A stretch of DNA of 64,000 bases from Granulicella sp. (GCA_025357875.1 JANYLK010000218.1:88127-152126), one strand, 5' to 3'; shown: positions 1 through 8,471, numbered from the stretch's first letter. Notes: generated by a model from the sequence alone, not told the origin. Translations and numbers: made by a program.

Positions 1-861
1 CATTGCGCCGCTCTCAAGCCACATCCGAAGCCAGTAGAACTGGTGTGTCCGCACTAGACGCGATGCTCTCGGCTGCATGACGGCAATTGCCGACTCTATG
101 TTCCTCGACATTGAGTCCATGTCCACAACCGACTCAAACGTAGCTTCAATGCCGTCGCACGCACATAAACGTTGCCGTGCCCCCGCCCACTCGACCGGGT
201 CGGTCAGGCCGCTCTGCACGTTGAGCCCGCTCATGCGCCCCATCGCGAAGGCTGCGGAAGCGTCCAGCTGGTAGGCAAACGCCAGGTATAAGATTTGCTT
301 CCCCGCGATACGGATGGGCACGATTCCCAAGGTCTGCGTAAGCAGCCTGGGTACGGCCAGCGCCATCGCTTCCGGATTGAATCCCTCCATTGTTAAGACC
401 GGGCATTGCCACTGGACGCTCAATGCGCGCGTAATATCGCCCTGTGTAAGACCACATTCTTGGATCAGCCAATCGCCGATGCGGCCACTTTTCGCACGCC
501 GCTGCAGATCGAGCGCATGTTGCAGCTCACTATTGGTAATCCGTCCCTGGGCCAGCAGAATCAAACCAAGTGGCATACGGTGGCGATGCCCACCCTGATC
601 GGGAGGAGCTTCGTCGTGTCCTGACTCCCGGCGAATCGCTGCGTTCACAAGTGCTCCCACACATGCGGTGCAACAACCCCACCTTCCTTCGAACATCGGC
701 CTGCGGGAATCTTTCAAGATAGCAAGCCAACTTCGCGAGCAGTTTGGATTGCCACACTGTGCGCGTCCATGCCCGAACTGGTGCGTTCGATGCTGATCGG
801 TGAACGCACGCAACTCGTTCGCTATTTGCTGTCCCGGGTTCAAACTCAAGTTCTTGCCCAT
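1..861 (-). CDS. Zinc-ribbon plus MshEN-domain protein (partial, runs off left edge)
   Basis: Reading frame seen by translating the reverse complement: it opens with ATG at 861, 17 bases after the fliN stop, behind a weak GAGG, and stays open to base 1. The first ~90 residues hold CGNPNC and, about 25 residues later, WGCCTAC, so a CX4C...CX2C zinc-ribbon is likely. From about residue 105 the sequence (MPLGLILLAQGRITNSELQ, then GRIGDWLIQECGLTQ, ALSVQWQCPV) has the pattern of the MshEN / GspE N-terminal domain, a fold that in other proteins binds cyclic di-GMP or partners of secretion ATPases. No ATPase part is visible before the edge, so it may be a stand-alone regulator. Its position directly after fliN suggests co-transcription with the flagellar genes and perhaps a role in controlling motility; that part is inference. 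The C-terminus is not in the window. Confidence 0.7.
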   Translation of the reverse strand, partial: MGKNLSLNPGQQIANELRAFTDQHRTHQFGHGRAQCGNPNCSRSWLAILKDSRRPMFEGRWGCCTACVGALVNAAIRRESGHDEAPPDQGGHRHRMPLGLILLAQGRITNSELQHALDLQRRAKSGRIGDWLIQECGLTQGDITRALSVQWQCPVLTMEGFNPEAMALAVPRLLTQTLGIVPIRIAGKQILYLAFAYQLDASAAFAMGRMSGLNVQSGLTDPVEWAGARQRLCACDGIEATFESVVDMDSMSRNIESAIAVMQPRASRLVRTHQFYWLRMWLESGAM

Positions 862-877
862 GCCCGCCTCGATAAGC

Positions 878-1195
878 CTAGAACAAGCAGCGGATGGTCT
901 CTAGCCGTAGCTGCGGTTCAGCGACTTCGCTGACGAGCAGGGCGAAGTTTCCTTCTACGATGACAACCTCGCCCCGAGCTACGATCCTATCGCCAACCAC
1001 AAGGTCCACCGGCTCGTTGACATGTCGATTCAGCTCAAGTACGTCTCCCAGCCCGAGTGCAAGTACATCCTTCAGGGCTAGCTCTCGGGAGCCGAACTGC
1101 AGGGTTGCATCCAGTTCGATCTCCATGAGGAGATCGCGCGCAGAGACAGTGGGCGTTTCCGCTCCTGGTTCGTGTTCCGAATTAGTTTCGTTCAT
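878..1195 (-). CDS. fliN: Flagellar motor switch protein FliN
   Basis: Protein of 105 residues, the usual size of a short FliN. The C-terminal ~75 residues form a SpoA (surface presentation of antigens) domain: ELDATLQFGSRELALKDVLALGLGDVLEL, a central DLVVGDRIVARGEVV, and a terminal VEGNFALLVSEV. FliN builds the lower C-ring with FliM, takes part in switching rotation and helps dock the FliH-FliI export complex. Start at ATG 1195 is supported by GAGGGAG five bases upstream. It is the last core flagellar gene of the cluster, 71 bases after fliM. A second, divergent SpoA protein lies at 7999-8337, so the C-ring may use two FliN-type subunits. Confidence 0.93.
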   Translation of the reverse strand: MNETNSEHEPGAETPTVSARDLLMEIELDATLQFGSRELALKDVLALGLGDVLELNRHVNEPVDLVVGDRIVARGEVVIVEGNFALLVSEVAEPQLRLETIRCLF

Positions 1196-1266
1196 AGCAA
1201 CTCCCTCGTAGTCGGGTGATCAATAGGCCGCGCACCATATGGCAAGAACTATGGCTACCACACGAT

Positions 1267-2265
1267 TTATTGCAAGGACCGCACTTCCGCGTCCATGGCA
1301 TGACCCTTGACCTGGGCTCCGCGATGCTCGCCAGAGCACACGGGAAGAGCTCGAAACAGAGGCAGCCCGCCGACACGAAACTCGGCATTGGAGTGACGTG
1401 GAAGAGGCAGCCTCAACACTTTGCCCGGGGTGAGGGCCGCCAGGTCACCAGCGTTCAAACGCATGGGGGGAAATTGGAGCACTCCGCCGAATTGTGCCTC
1501 GGCCATCAGCAGGCTCATTCTCGCGCGCGCCTCCAACGATCTGCGCCGGGGCCGATCGCGATCTGCAATCAGCCTGCGAAGAATCGTATTCAGGACAACT
1601 GCGGGCAGGCATAGATTCAACGAACCCTGGGCCTCGGGCATGCGTATTTCGAAGCTGACGCATAGAACTTTTTCCGTACCCGGCATCAAACGCAAAACCT
1701 GGGCTTCCATCTCCCGCTTGTCGAGCGCAAATGTGAGACCCACCGGTTGCCACGCAAGGTTTAGTTCGCGCAGAATAATTTCCATGACTGAGAAAAGGAT
1801 CGCGTCCTCGATGTCCGTGGGCTCTCTCAATGCGCCCGCACGTCCTACCCCTCCGAGCAGCAGGTCGACAATCGGTGGCGCCATCGACAGGTCTAACTGC
1901 AAAGCGCCCATCACATCGAGAGGCTCTAACCGGGCAGAACAGACGTAGGCCGGATCAGGAATTCGTTCCGTAAACTCTGAATACATCATTTGTTCGGCTG
2001 AGGCGAGAGTGACCTCAAACCGAGTACGAAGCCACGCGCCGAGGTTGTGTGTCAGGTTACGGGCAAATAAATCGTTCACCGTGCTTATCGCCTGCATTTG
2101 GTCATTGCTGATCTGTCCGGCGCGACTGAAATTGTACGGCTCTGCCTTATGTTGCGGTTCGGAACTTGTGCTCACGGTCGCCGCTTGCTCCTGCTCTTTC
2201 TCCACGGCTTCCCGAGCCACCGCAAACATTGAGTCGATCTCGTCCTGTTCCAGATGCTTCTCCAT
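1267..2265 (-). CDS. fliM: Flagellar motor switch protein FliM
   Basis: 332 residues, normal FliM length. The N-terminus carries LEQDEIDSMF, the conserved EIDxLF-type peptide that binds phospho-CheY, so the motor should respond to chemotaxis signalling. The middle domain (about 45-225; NDLFARNLTHNLGAWLR, TDIEDAILFSVMEIILRELNLAW) is the FliM core that contacts FliG, and the C-terminal ~80 residues are a SpoA domain that pairs with FliN. Start ATG 2265 follows CGGAGGGAAG. It sits between flhA and fliN on the same strand, so switch genes are encoded at the end of the cluster rather than next to fliG. No chemotaxis gene is in the window. Confidence 0.95.
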   Translation of the reverse strand: MEKHLEQDEIDSMFAVAREAVEKEQEQAATVSTSSEPQHKAEPYNFSRAGQISNDQMQAISTVNDLFARNLTHNLGAWLRTRFEVTLASAEQMMYSEFTERIPDPAYVCSARLEPLDVMGALQLDLSMAPPIVDLLLGGVGRAGALREPTDIEDAILFSVMEIILRELNLAWQPVGLTFALDKREMEAQVLRLMPGTEKVLCVSFEIRMPEAQGSLNLCLPAVVLNTILRRLIADRDRPRRRSLEARARMSLLMAEAQFGGVLQFPPMRLNAGDLAALTPGKVLRLPLPRHSNAEFRVGGLPLFRALPVCSGEHRGAQVKGHAMDAEVRSLQ

Positions 2266-2309
2266 CTTCCCTCCGTTTACTACCTAGTCAGCCCGAAACA
2301 TCCGCTTCT

Positions 2310-4415
2310 TCAACCAATCGTGCCAATGCTCTTTACTCTCACTACGGGCGGGATCTCTGCTGGGGACAACACCGTCACTCCAGGAAGGAAAGGCTCCAGC
2401 CAACGCCGCATGTGATATCGCGCCGGACTTGGTATCAGGAGCACAGGAAGGGCCGTTGTTGGGCCGCCTCCGGTGAGACGCTTAACAGATTCCACGATCT
2501 TGCGCAGGAAGGCAGCCGGAGCAGTTTTGGCACCATCGCCCAACAGACGCAAGCCGCTCTCCGGGTCAAAAGTTGCGACAATCTCCTGTTCGAGCGCCGA
2601 GGCGAGTACAAGCACACGCAGGCCACCCTCTGGGTCGAGCAAAGAATGCACAAGTGCGCGGCCGAGAGCCTGGCGAACTGTCTCCACCAGATGTACCGTA
2701 TTCTTCGATATCTGCGCCGCGTCGACAAGGACGTCGAGAATTGCTCCCAGGTCGCGGATGGAAACCTGCTCTTGCAGGAGTTGTTGCAAAACTTTCTGGA
2801 CCTCGCCCAGCGTCATCAGTTTTGGCACGAGTTCCTCGACCAACTTGGGATGGCTCTCGTTCATCGTGTCCAGCAATCGCTTGACCTCCTGACGCCCGAG
2901 CAGCTCATGCGCATGCTTGCGAATTAGTTCGCCGACATGGGTTGCGATGACCGTTGTCTGATCGACCACAGAATACCCCGCCGCCATGGCCTGCTCCTCG
3001 AGGCCCGGGGCAATCCAGCGGGCGGCCACGCCGAACGCGGGTTCATGAGTGACGATCCCAGCGATTGGCCGAGCGGTGGGGTCTCCATTAACTGCGAGCA
3101 CGCAGTTCTGCTCGGTCTGCCATCTACCAATCTCGATGCCACGTAATGAAAACACATACTCCCTCGGATTGAGTCGCAGATTGTCGGCGATGTGGACCGG
3201 TGGCACGATGAAGCCCAGTTCCGTGGCTAAGTGGCGGCGTAAGCCCCGGACACGGTTCAACATCTGGCCTCCCTGTTTCTCGTCCACGAGTGAGATCAAC
3301 TGGAACCCGATCTCAAGCGTCAGCTCATCCATCTTCAGCAAGCCGGCCAGGTTATCGCCTGGAGTCACTCCTGCGACGGCGACCGTCTTAGTGCTACCGG
3401 ACAGAATCTCTGCTGCCTCATCTGACGTACTCTCTTCCGGGATTCGACGCGCTATCATCCCGACCCCACCTGCCATCAGAAGGAAAGCCAGTGTTGGCAT
3501 TCCGGGAACCAGAGACAGAACCACAAGGACGCCGCATGCTATCCATAACGTATTCCGGCGTGCGAACAATTGCGTTCGCAATTCGTCGTCGAGTTGCCCT
3601 GACGACGAAGCCCGAGTCAGCACCATTCCGCCCGCAACCGTTACCAGCAGGCTCGGAATCATGGTGACAAGACCATCGCCGACGGTAAGGATCGTATAGG
3701 TCTTCACTGCTGTCATCAGGTCGGTGCCTTGTTGCAGCACGCCGATCGCAAGGCCGGCAACGATGTTGATCGCGGTAATCAGAATAGTCGCCAGCGAATC
3801 TCTCTGGTTGAACTTCGCGGCTCCATCCATGGCACCGTAAAACTCCGCTTCGCGAGCGATCGCCTCACGCCGCCGCCGTGCTCCATGTTCATCGATCAGG
3901 CCAGCGTTCATGTCGGCGTCGATAGCCATCTGCTTGCCTGGGAGAGCGTCAAGGGTGAATCTAGCGGTAACTTCGGCGGTCCTCACCGCACCGTGACTGA
4001 CGACGAGAAACTGGATCGCAATGAGCGCTAGAAACAGGACGAAACCGACTACATAATTCCCTCCTACGACAAACTGTCCAAATGACTCAATCATGCTGCC
4101 GGCCGCGTGCGTACCCTCGTGACCGTGCAGCAGGATTCTCCGGCTGGACGCGATGTTGAGGGACAGACGGAACAGGGTGAGCAGGAGCAATAAGGTGGGA
4201 AAGACGCTGAAATCAACTGCGCGTCGTACCTGGATCGCAGTGAGGAAGACGATGACAGAGGCCGTCATCGAGGCTACCAGGAGGACGTCCAGCACGAAGC
4301 TTGGCACCGGAATCAGCATGACGAATACCATGCTGATTGCTACGATCGGAAGAAGCAGCGCGTTGCGTTTCGCCTTGGTCCAGCCAACTGTAGAGGATGT
4401 AGATTTCGTGGTCAG
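2310..4415 (-). CDS. flhA: Flagellar export gate protein FlhA, probable CTG start
   Basis: Large inner-membrane subunit of the flagellar type III export gate. The N-terminal half is hydrophobic (about eight segments), followed by the FHIPEP signature (RFTLDALPGKQMAIDADMNA, then FYGAMDGAAKF) and a cytoplasmic C-terminal domain that forms the nonameric substrate-docking ring. The first ATG (4331) falls inside the first membrane segment. Upstream in frame there is no ATG, GTG or TTG before a stop near 4473, but a CTG at 4415 lies four bases after a perfect GGAGGAG and overlaps the flhB stop as CTGA. That start adds 28 residues (TTKSTSSTVGWTKAKRNALL, then PIVAIS), restores the first membrane helix with a basic flank and gives 701 residues, the normal family length. 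The end (PAEIPPVVRVKSIGTIG) is typical. Confidence 0.93.
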   Translation of the reverse strand: MTTKSTSSTVGWTKAKRNALLLPIVAISMVFVMLIPVPSFVLDVLLVASMTASVIVFLTAIQVRRAVDFSVFPTLLLLLTLFRLSLNIASSRRILLHGHEGTHAAGSMIESFGQFVVGGNYVVGFVLFLALIAIQFLVVSHGAVRTAEVTARFTLDALPGKQMAIDADMNAGLIDEHGARRRREAIAREAEFYGAMDGAAKFNQRDSLATILITAINIVAGLAIGVLQQGTDLMTAVKTYTILTVGDGLVTMIPSLLVTVAGGMVLTRASSSGQLDDELRTQLFARRNTLWIACGVLVVLSLVPGMPTLAFLLMAGGVGMIARRIPEESTSDEAAEILSGSTKTVAVAGVTPGDNLAGLLKMDELTLEIGFQLISLVDEKQGGQMLNRVRGLRRHLATELGFIVPPVHIADNLRLNPREYVFSLRGIEIGRWQTEQNCVLAVNGDPTARPIAGIVTHEPAFGVAARWIAPGLEEQAMAAGYSVVDQTTVIATHVGELIRKHAHELLGRQEVKRLLDTMNESHPKLVEELVPKLMTLGEVQKVLQQLLQEQVSIRDLGAILDVLVDAAQISKNTVHLVETVRQALGRALVHSLLDPEGGLRVLVLASALEQEIVATFDPESGLRLLGDGAKTAPAAFLRKIVESVKRLTGGGPTTALPVLLIPSPARYHMRRWLEPFLPGVTVLSPAEIPPVVRVKSIGTIG

Positions 4416-5551
4416 CGTACTCCTCCGGCGAGGTGGACGGGTGCCGGTCGCAAAGTGTGCGCCTTCGCCGACTCATCGGCTGCCTTGCGATCGCGAGCAG
4501 CCTTCTCGACTTGCTGGCGATACAGGAAGGCTAATATTCCCGCTACCGCCGCGTATAGTTCGTATGGGATTGATTGTCCTTCGTCCACAGACTTGTAGAG
4601 GGATCGGGCCAAGGGAGGGTTTTCGATGATCGGAACGCCCGCCCAGCGCGCCTCCTCGCGTATTTTGTATGCATGCAGATTGCGCCCTTTGACGAGGACC
4701 GTGGGCGCTAACATCGACTCGAAGCTGAACTCAAGCGCGACTGCGTAATGTGTCGGGTTGGTGATCACAACGCTTGCGCGCGATACGTCGGCTTTCACCT
4801 TGCGGCGACGCATCGCATTTTGAATTCTGCGAATTCGTCCCTTGACCTGCGGATTGCCCATCGTTTCCTTGATTTCGTCGCGCATCTCCTGCTTGCTCAT
4901 GCGCAACTTCTTGTTCCACGCCACCCGCTCCATCGCGTAGTCCAACGCGGACCACGCCACCATCACCCATGCCGTCTTCACCGCCAGTCCAAAGCATGCG
5001 TCTAAAGTGGCGGGCAAGCGTGCTGTGCTCATGACCGGCATCGGGAGAATGAGTGCTTTGAGCGCTTTGATTCCGAGCGCGATCACGACTGCCGCGGGGA
5101 GCAATGACTTCACCAGACGAGTCACGGAACGAAGGCTAAAGATATTTCCGAGATTTGTTATAGGGTTCAGCCGTTCGATCTTAAAGCCCATGGATTCGCC
5201 GTGAATCTGCAGACCACCCGACTGGCCCACACCTGCCGCAAGGGTTGCGGTGAAACTGGCAACGAGGATAAGCCCTACCGGCAAGAGTGACGGCAAGAGA
5301 ATCTTCATTCCCTGCAGCATCAGAACACGATCCATGCCGACCTCCTGCAAGTCCCCTATACCCAGCTTTAGACTGCGCACGTAAGCCCCATCCCACGCGG
5401 AGAGGAACTGTTTCGTCATAGTTCCAAGCATCAGTACTCCCACCAGCATTGACATGGAGCTCATAAGTTCGCGACTGCGGACTACGTCACCTTTTTTGCG
5501 TGCTTTTTCCTTGCGCTGCTCGGTTGCCTGCTCTGTACCCTTTTCGCTCAC
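4412..5551 (-). CDS. flhB: Flagellar export switch protein FlhB
   Basis: 379 residues from GTG 5551, which overlaps the fliR stop as GTGA; the open frame continues upstream to 5932 but that part is antisense-like coding over fliR. The N-terminus SEKGTEQATEQRKEKARKKG is the classic charged FlhB start. Four membrane segments follow, then a cytoplasmic domain with VITNPTHYAVAL, the NPTH self-cleavage site where the peptide bond after Asn breaks to switch export from rod/hook to filament proteins. Family length is about 355-385, so it looks intact. The stop TGA is shared with the probable flhA CTG start. Confidence 0.95.
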   Translation of the reverse strand: MSEKGTEQATEQRKEKARKKGDVVRSRELMSSMSMLVGVLMLGTMTKQFLSAWDGAYVRSLKLGIGDLQEVGMDRVLMLQGMKILLPSLLPVGLILVASFTATLAAGVGQSGGLQIHGESMGFKIERLNPITNLGNIFSLRSVTRLVKSLLPAAVVIALGIKALKALILPMPVMSTARLPATLDACFGLAVKTAWVMVAWSALDYAMERVAWNKKLRMSKQEMRDEIKETMGNPQVKGRIRRIQNAMRRRKVKADVSRASVVITNPTHYAVALEFSFESMLAPTVLVKGRNLHAYKIREEARWAGVPIIENPPLARSLYKSVDEGQSIPYELYAAVAGILAFLYRQQVEKAARDRKAADESAKAHTLRPAPVHLAGGVR

Positions 5552-6345
5552 GATGCCACCAGCTTTGCTGCCTGATCCAGCAGAGCACTGAAATGCCGCT
5601 CGATCCAGGCGGGCCAGACCGCGAGTGATCCAATCAGCACGGCGTACGAGGCGAGTGTTTTGAGTGGAATGCTCACCACCATTACAGGGAGTTGGGGCGA
5701 GAGCTTTCCAACCAGCGCTACTACAATTTCCACAGTGAGAGCTGCTGCAATGACAGGGGCCGCAAGTTGCAGGCCAGCAAGAAACACGCCACCGGTCATT
5801 GCTGCAAGTGCAACACCGGTCTCTGCCTTCATTACAGCCTGGCCCACCGGGACCACCGCAAAACTGCGCATTACGGCAGCCAGTAGCGAACGGTCTAGCC
5901 CAGCGCCGATCAGCACCAGCAGTCCAAGCCAACTCAGTAACTGGCCCAGCACTGGTGTTTGAATATTGCTGTTCGGATCCATCAGGTTGACCAGGGAGAA
6001 ACTGAACTCCATTCCAAGCATCTGCCCCGCAAACATCAGTGTTTCGAGGATGAGGCTCAGTGCGAATCCGAACGTGAGGCCAACCGCTAGTTCTCCAAGC
6101 AGGCTCGCCATGTCTAACTCGACACGCGCGTGTGGCAGGGTTCCCACAACTGGGGCAAGCAATACTGTTATTGCGATAACAAAACCCGCCTTGATGCGTG
6201 GCGCGATGGCTGCCGAAGAGAACATCGGAGCGAACACCATCAGACCGCTAATGCGCACCATGACGAGCACACCTGCTGAGAGGTACCTTGGCCAGTCCGC
6301 AAGCTGCCTGCCCGTCAACATCGTCGCTGCGTCCTGAAGCTGCAT
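5548..6345 (-). CDS. fliR: Flagellar export gate protein FliR
   Basis: 265 residues with about six hydrophobic segments, matching FliR, which assembles with FliP and FliQ into the helical export gate in the MS-ring pore. Recognisable patches are LSAGVLVMVRISGLMVFAPMF near the N-terminus, GLTFGFALSLILETLMFAGQMLGMEF-type helix in the middle (positions about 90-115) and the FSLVNLMDPNSNIQTPVLGQ loop. It begins ten bases after fliQ stops and its own stop overlaps the GTG of flhB, so fliPQR-flhB-flhA form one translationally coupled string in the standard order. Confidence 0.95.
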   Translation of the reverse strand: MQLQDAATMLTGRQLADWPRYLSAGVLVMVRISGLMVFAPMFSSAAIAPRIKAGFVIAITVLLAPVVGTLPHARVELDMASLLGELAVGLTFGFALSLILETLMFAGQMLGMEFSFSLVNLMDPNSNIQTPVLGQLLSWLGLLVLIGAGLDRSLLAAVMRSFAVVPVGQAVMKAETGVALAAMTGGVFLAGLQLAAPVIAAALTVEIVVALVGKLSPQLPVMVVSIPLKTLASYAVLIGSLAVWPAWIERHFSALLDQAAKLVAS

Positions 6346-6354
6346 AGGTTTCGC

Positions 6355-6624
6355 TTATCCCAGATACCGGTGGAAGTCGGTCCACAGCCCTATGGTGTAG
6401 TTGACCAAGCGGCCAACCAGCCATGGCATGGTCACGACGGTGACGACAAAGACCACAAGCAGACGCGGCACAACGGTGAGAGTTTGCTCTTGTACGCTAG
6501 TGAGAGTCTGTAGGACGCTTAGAAGCACACTGATAAGGCATGCGGCAATGAGTACGGGAGCACTGATTATCATCGCTTCGATCAGCAGCTTTCGCGCAAT
6601 TTCGGCTGCCATGTCAGGTCCCAT
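6355..6624 (-). CDS. fliQ: Flagellar export gate protein FliQ
   Basis: 89 residues, exact FliQ size, with two hydrophobic hairpin helices (IISAPVLIAACLISVLLSVLQ and VVPRLLVVFVVTVVTMPWLV). The TSVQEQTLTVVPRL linker is the most conserved part of the family. Four copies of FliQ wrap around the FliP-FliR core of the export gate. It lies between fliP and fliR on the same strand with short gaps. Confidence 0.95.
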   Translation of the reverse strand: MGPDMAAEIARKLLIEAMIISAPVLIAACLISVLLSVLQTLTSVQEQTLTVVPRLLVVFVVTVVTMPWLVGRLVNYTIGLWTDFHRYLG

Positions 6625-6639
6625 ATCCGGTCATCCTTT

Positions 6640-7572
6640 CTAGAAGCTTTTCAGCAGTGAACCTGCCAGAAGGTTCCATCCATCTACCATCACAAACAGC
6701 AGAATTTTTACTGGAGTCGAGATCACGACCGGCGGCAGCTGCATCATGCCAACTGAGGTGGTAATGCTCGCAATTGCAAGATCCACCAGCAAGAATGGCA
6801 GGAAGAGCACGGCGCCGATCTGAAATCCTGCCTTCAACTCGCTGAGCATGTAGGCCGGGACCACAACTTGCATTGGTAGATCCTGAGCCGTCTTCGGTCT
6901 GGTGGCCATCCCTGCGGATGCGAAGAGCGAGAGATCTTTTACCCGTGCATATCGCAGCATGTAACTCTTGACAGGTGCTGCCCCTAACTCCAAAGCTTGT
7001 TCCCCGGTTATGGTTCCAGAGCGATATGGAGCCAGGGCTTGCTGGTCAACTTGTAACATGACAGGTTGCATGAGAAACCACGTCATCATCAAACCAAGCC
7101 CCATCAAGACCTGATTGGATGGAGCGGTTTGCGTGCCAAGCGCCTGGCGCAGGAAGTGAAAGACCACCAACAGCCTGACCATGGGCGTCATCGAAAGAAG
7201 TAATGCTGGCAGAAGAGTCAGCAGCGTAAGGCCAATGACGATCGACCACGGCACGCTCTGGCCACTATTCAACTGGCCGGCTATGCTGTCGAACCCCAAA
7301 GGAGGGGCAACCGGAGCCGGGACAGCGGGCAAGGGCTTCTTTGCAGCGACGAGTGAACCACGCTTGGCGCCTGCGGAGATTGCCACCCGAACAGGCTTTC
7401 CCACGTCACGTGACGCACGATTGGCCCAGAAGGCTTGGGCGACCGCCGAGGAAGTGGGAGCAGATTGCTGGTCGCTTTGGCACGAGGCAGCCCTTGGGGA
7501 TACGAGCAGCGCCAGTATCGCGGTAACGACCGTGAACATCATCGATTTTGGCCAGATTCGACAAGGGTTCAT
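6640..7572 (-). CDS. fliP: Flagellar export gate protein FliP
   Basis: 310 residues from ATG 7572, which overlaps the fliO stop as ATGA; a start ten codons earlier is open but less likely. The first ~30 residues are a cleavable signal (MMFTVVTAILALLVSPRAASC). Residues about 30-90 are a Ser/Ala/Pro-rich periplasmic stretch longer than in E. coli FliP (245 aa). The conserved core follows: SIVIGLTLLTLLPALLLSMTP, LRQALGTQ, then the long periplasmic part and C-terminal helices ending MLPPVVISTP-like and LLFVMVDGWNLLAGSLL. FliP forms the pentameric base of the export gate. Confidence 0.93.
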   Translation of the reverse strand: MNPCRIWPKSMMFTVVTAILALLVSPRAASCQSDQQSAPTSSAVAQAFWANRASRDVGKPVRVAISAGAKRGSLVAAKKPLPAVPAPVAPPLGFDSIAGQLNSGQSVPWSIVIGLTLLTLLPALLLSMTPMVRLLVVFHFLRQALGTQTAPSNQVLMGLGLMMTWFLMQPVMLQVDQQALAPYRSGTITGEQALELGAAPVKSYMLRYARVKDLSLFASAGMATRPKTAQDLPMQVVVPAYMLSELKAGFQIGAVLFLPFLLVDLAIASITTSVGMMQLPPVVISTPVKILLFVMVDGWNLLAGSLLKSF

Positions 7573-7994
7573 TGGCTCCAGCCTGATTGGGACGGCTCGC
7601 ACGGAGATTTGATCACCTGATGTGAGTGGGGCCTGACTTCGCCGATTAAGCGCGATCCTGTGCTTCTAAAGTGTTGAGGGCTCAGCTCCACGATCGAATG
7701 GACACTGTCGCCGCCGGCCCCAACTAGATATTCCATACCATCGCATTTCACCAGCATCAATTGACGTTTGCCACCGAGCTGCAGGGTTTCGATCAGATGC
7801 ATTCTCTTGTCTGTACGAGCTCTCCCGAGGTTTCCAAGACCGCTGGTGAGGACTTTCTGAATCCATACCAATAGCGAAGCCTCATGGCCGGGCTGTGTGT
7901 TGCTTGCCTCTTTGATTTCCGTTTCGGTGCCAGTACTTTTCAACATTGGATGGTCTGCTTTCCTGGGCAACGTTTCAGCCGTAGCTCTCGACAT
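7569..7994 (-). CDS. fliO: FliO-like flagellar export protein without an obvious membrane helix
   Basis: 141 residues directly upstream of and overlapping fliP, the standard fliO position. The middle part (about 65-105: HLIETLQLGGKRQLMLVKCD, GMEYLVGAGGDSVHSIVEL) matches the FliO C-terminal domain pattern of a short beta-rich unit with L-G-x-[KR]-x-x-x-L-V. FliO normally has one N-terminal membrane segment and helps FliP assemble. Here the first 60 residues are polar (LPRKADHPMLKSTGTETEIK) with only one weakly amphipathic stretch (SLLVWIQKVL), so membrane anchoring is not apparent. Start ATG 7994 lies four bases after the SpoA gene stops. Assignment rests mainly on position and the core motif. 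Confidence 0.72.
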   Translation of the reverse strand: MSRATAETLPRKADHPMLKSTGTETEIKEASNTQPGHEASLLVWIQKVLTSGLGNLGRARTDKRMHLIETLQLGGKRQLMLVKCDGMEYLVGAGGDSVHSIVELSPQHFRSTGSRLIGEVRPHSHQVIKSPCEPSQSGWSQ

Positions 7995-7998
7995 GGTC

Positions 7999-8337
7999 CT
8001 ATGCCAGTCTTGTCAATCGCAGAGCCATGCGCTGTTCTACTACCTCGAACTCGCCCCAACCTATCTGAAGCGGTCCGACATTTAGCGGCACGTCTTCCGA
8101 CGATTTCCAAATACTTACCACGGTCTGGCCGCAACGAAGGCCAAGCAGACCACTTACCTTGAATCCACGTAATGGAATGCTGACCGCGAGCATCACCGGA
8201 AGACGCGCAATCATCGGCCACGCGAGATGTTCTTCCATGGGCGGGATGGAGTGCGCTGGCAATGCAGACTGGCCGATAGCGGCTATCTCTCTGCCGCTGC
8301 TTGCATTAGCAATCACCTGTGTATTCATGTCAGCCAT
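7999..8337 (-). CDS. Second FliN-like (SpoA domain) protein
   Basis: 112 residues. The C-terminal 70 residues (LPVMLAVSIPLRGFKVSGLL, LRCGQTVVSIWKSSEDVPLN, GWGEFEVVEQRMALRLTRL) follow the SpoA/FliN pattern: a hydrophobic first strand, the GxxV turn, and a W-x-E-F-x-V-x-x-x-x-A-x-R-L-T end. The N-terminal 40 residues are variable. FliN-family proteins form the C-ring base and bind FliH. It lies between flgE and fliO, in the place where many bacteria have fliN or fliM/fliN next to fliOPQR, while the canonical fliN is far downstream at 878-1195. It may be a FliY- or YscQ-C-like partner or a specialised C-ring subunit. Start ATG 8337 is the likely one. Confidence 0.78.
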   Translation of the reverse strand: MADMNTQVIANASSGREIAAIGQSALPAHSIPPMEEHLAWPMIARLPVMLAVSIPLRGFKVSGLLGLRCGQTVVSIWKSSEDVPLNVGPLQIGWGEFEVVEQRMALRLTRLA

Positions 8338-8471
8338 AACCTAATTGGTGCACGAGTCAGGCCAACAATCCTGGAGCTACATTAGCGATCTTTCACATCG
8401 GATTGGACCGCGCTGCCGGCAAAAGCATCACGGTCCTTCAGGGTGACCACCATCCACGTCCCTATAGATCG
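8338..8471. other. Gap between flgE and the SpoA gene with a spaced inverted repeat
   Basis: No gene is seen in these 134 bases. TAGCGATCT at 8383-8391 is the inverse complement of AGATCGCTA at 8466-8474, which overlaps the flgE stop codon. The arms are 74 bases apart, so a simple hairpin is unlikely to be stable on its own; it may be chance or part of a larger RNA fold or a looped operator pair. Confidence 0.3.

Noticed and set aside
5552-5932. Upstream extension of the flhB frame
   Set aside because: It is antisense-like coding over fliR (same strand, other frame); the conserved charged FlhB start begins at GTG 5551.
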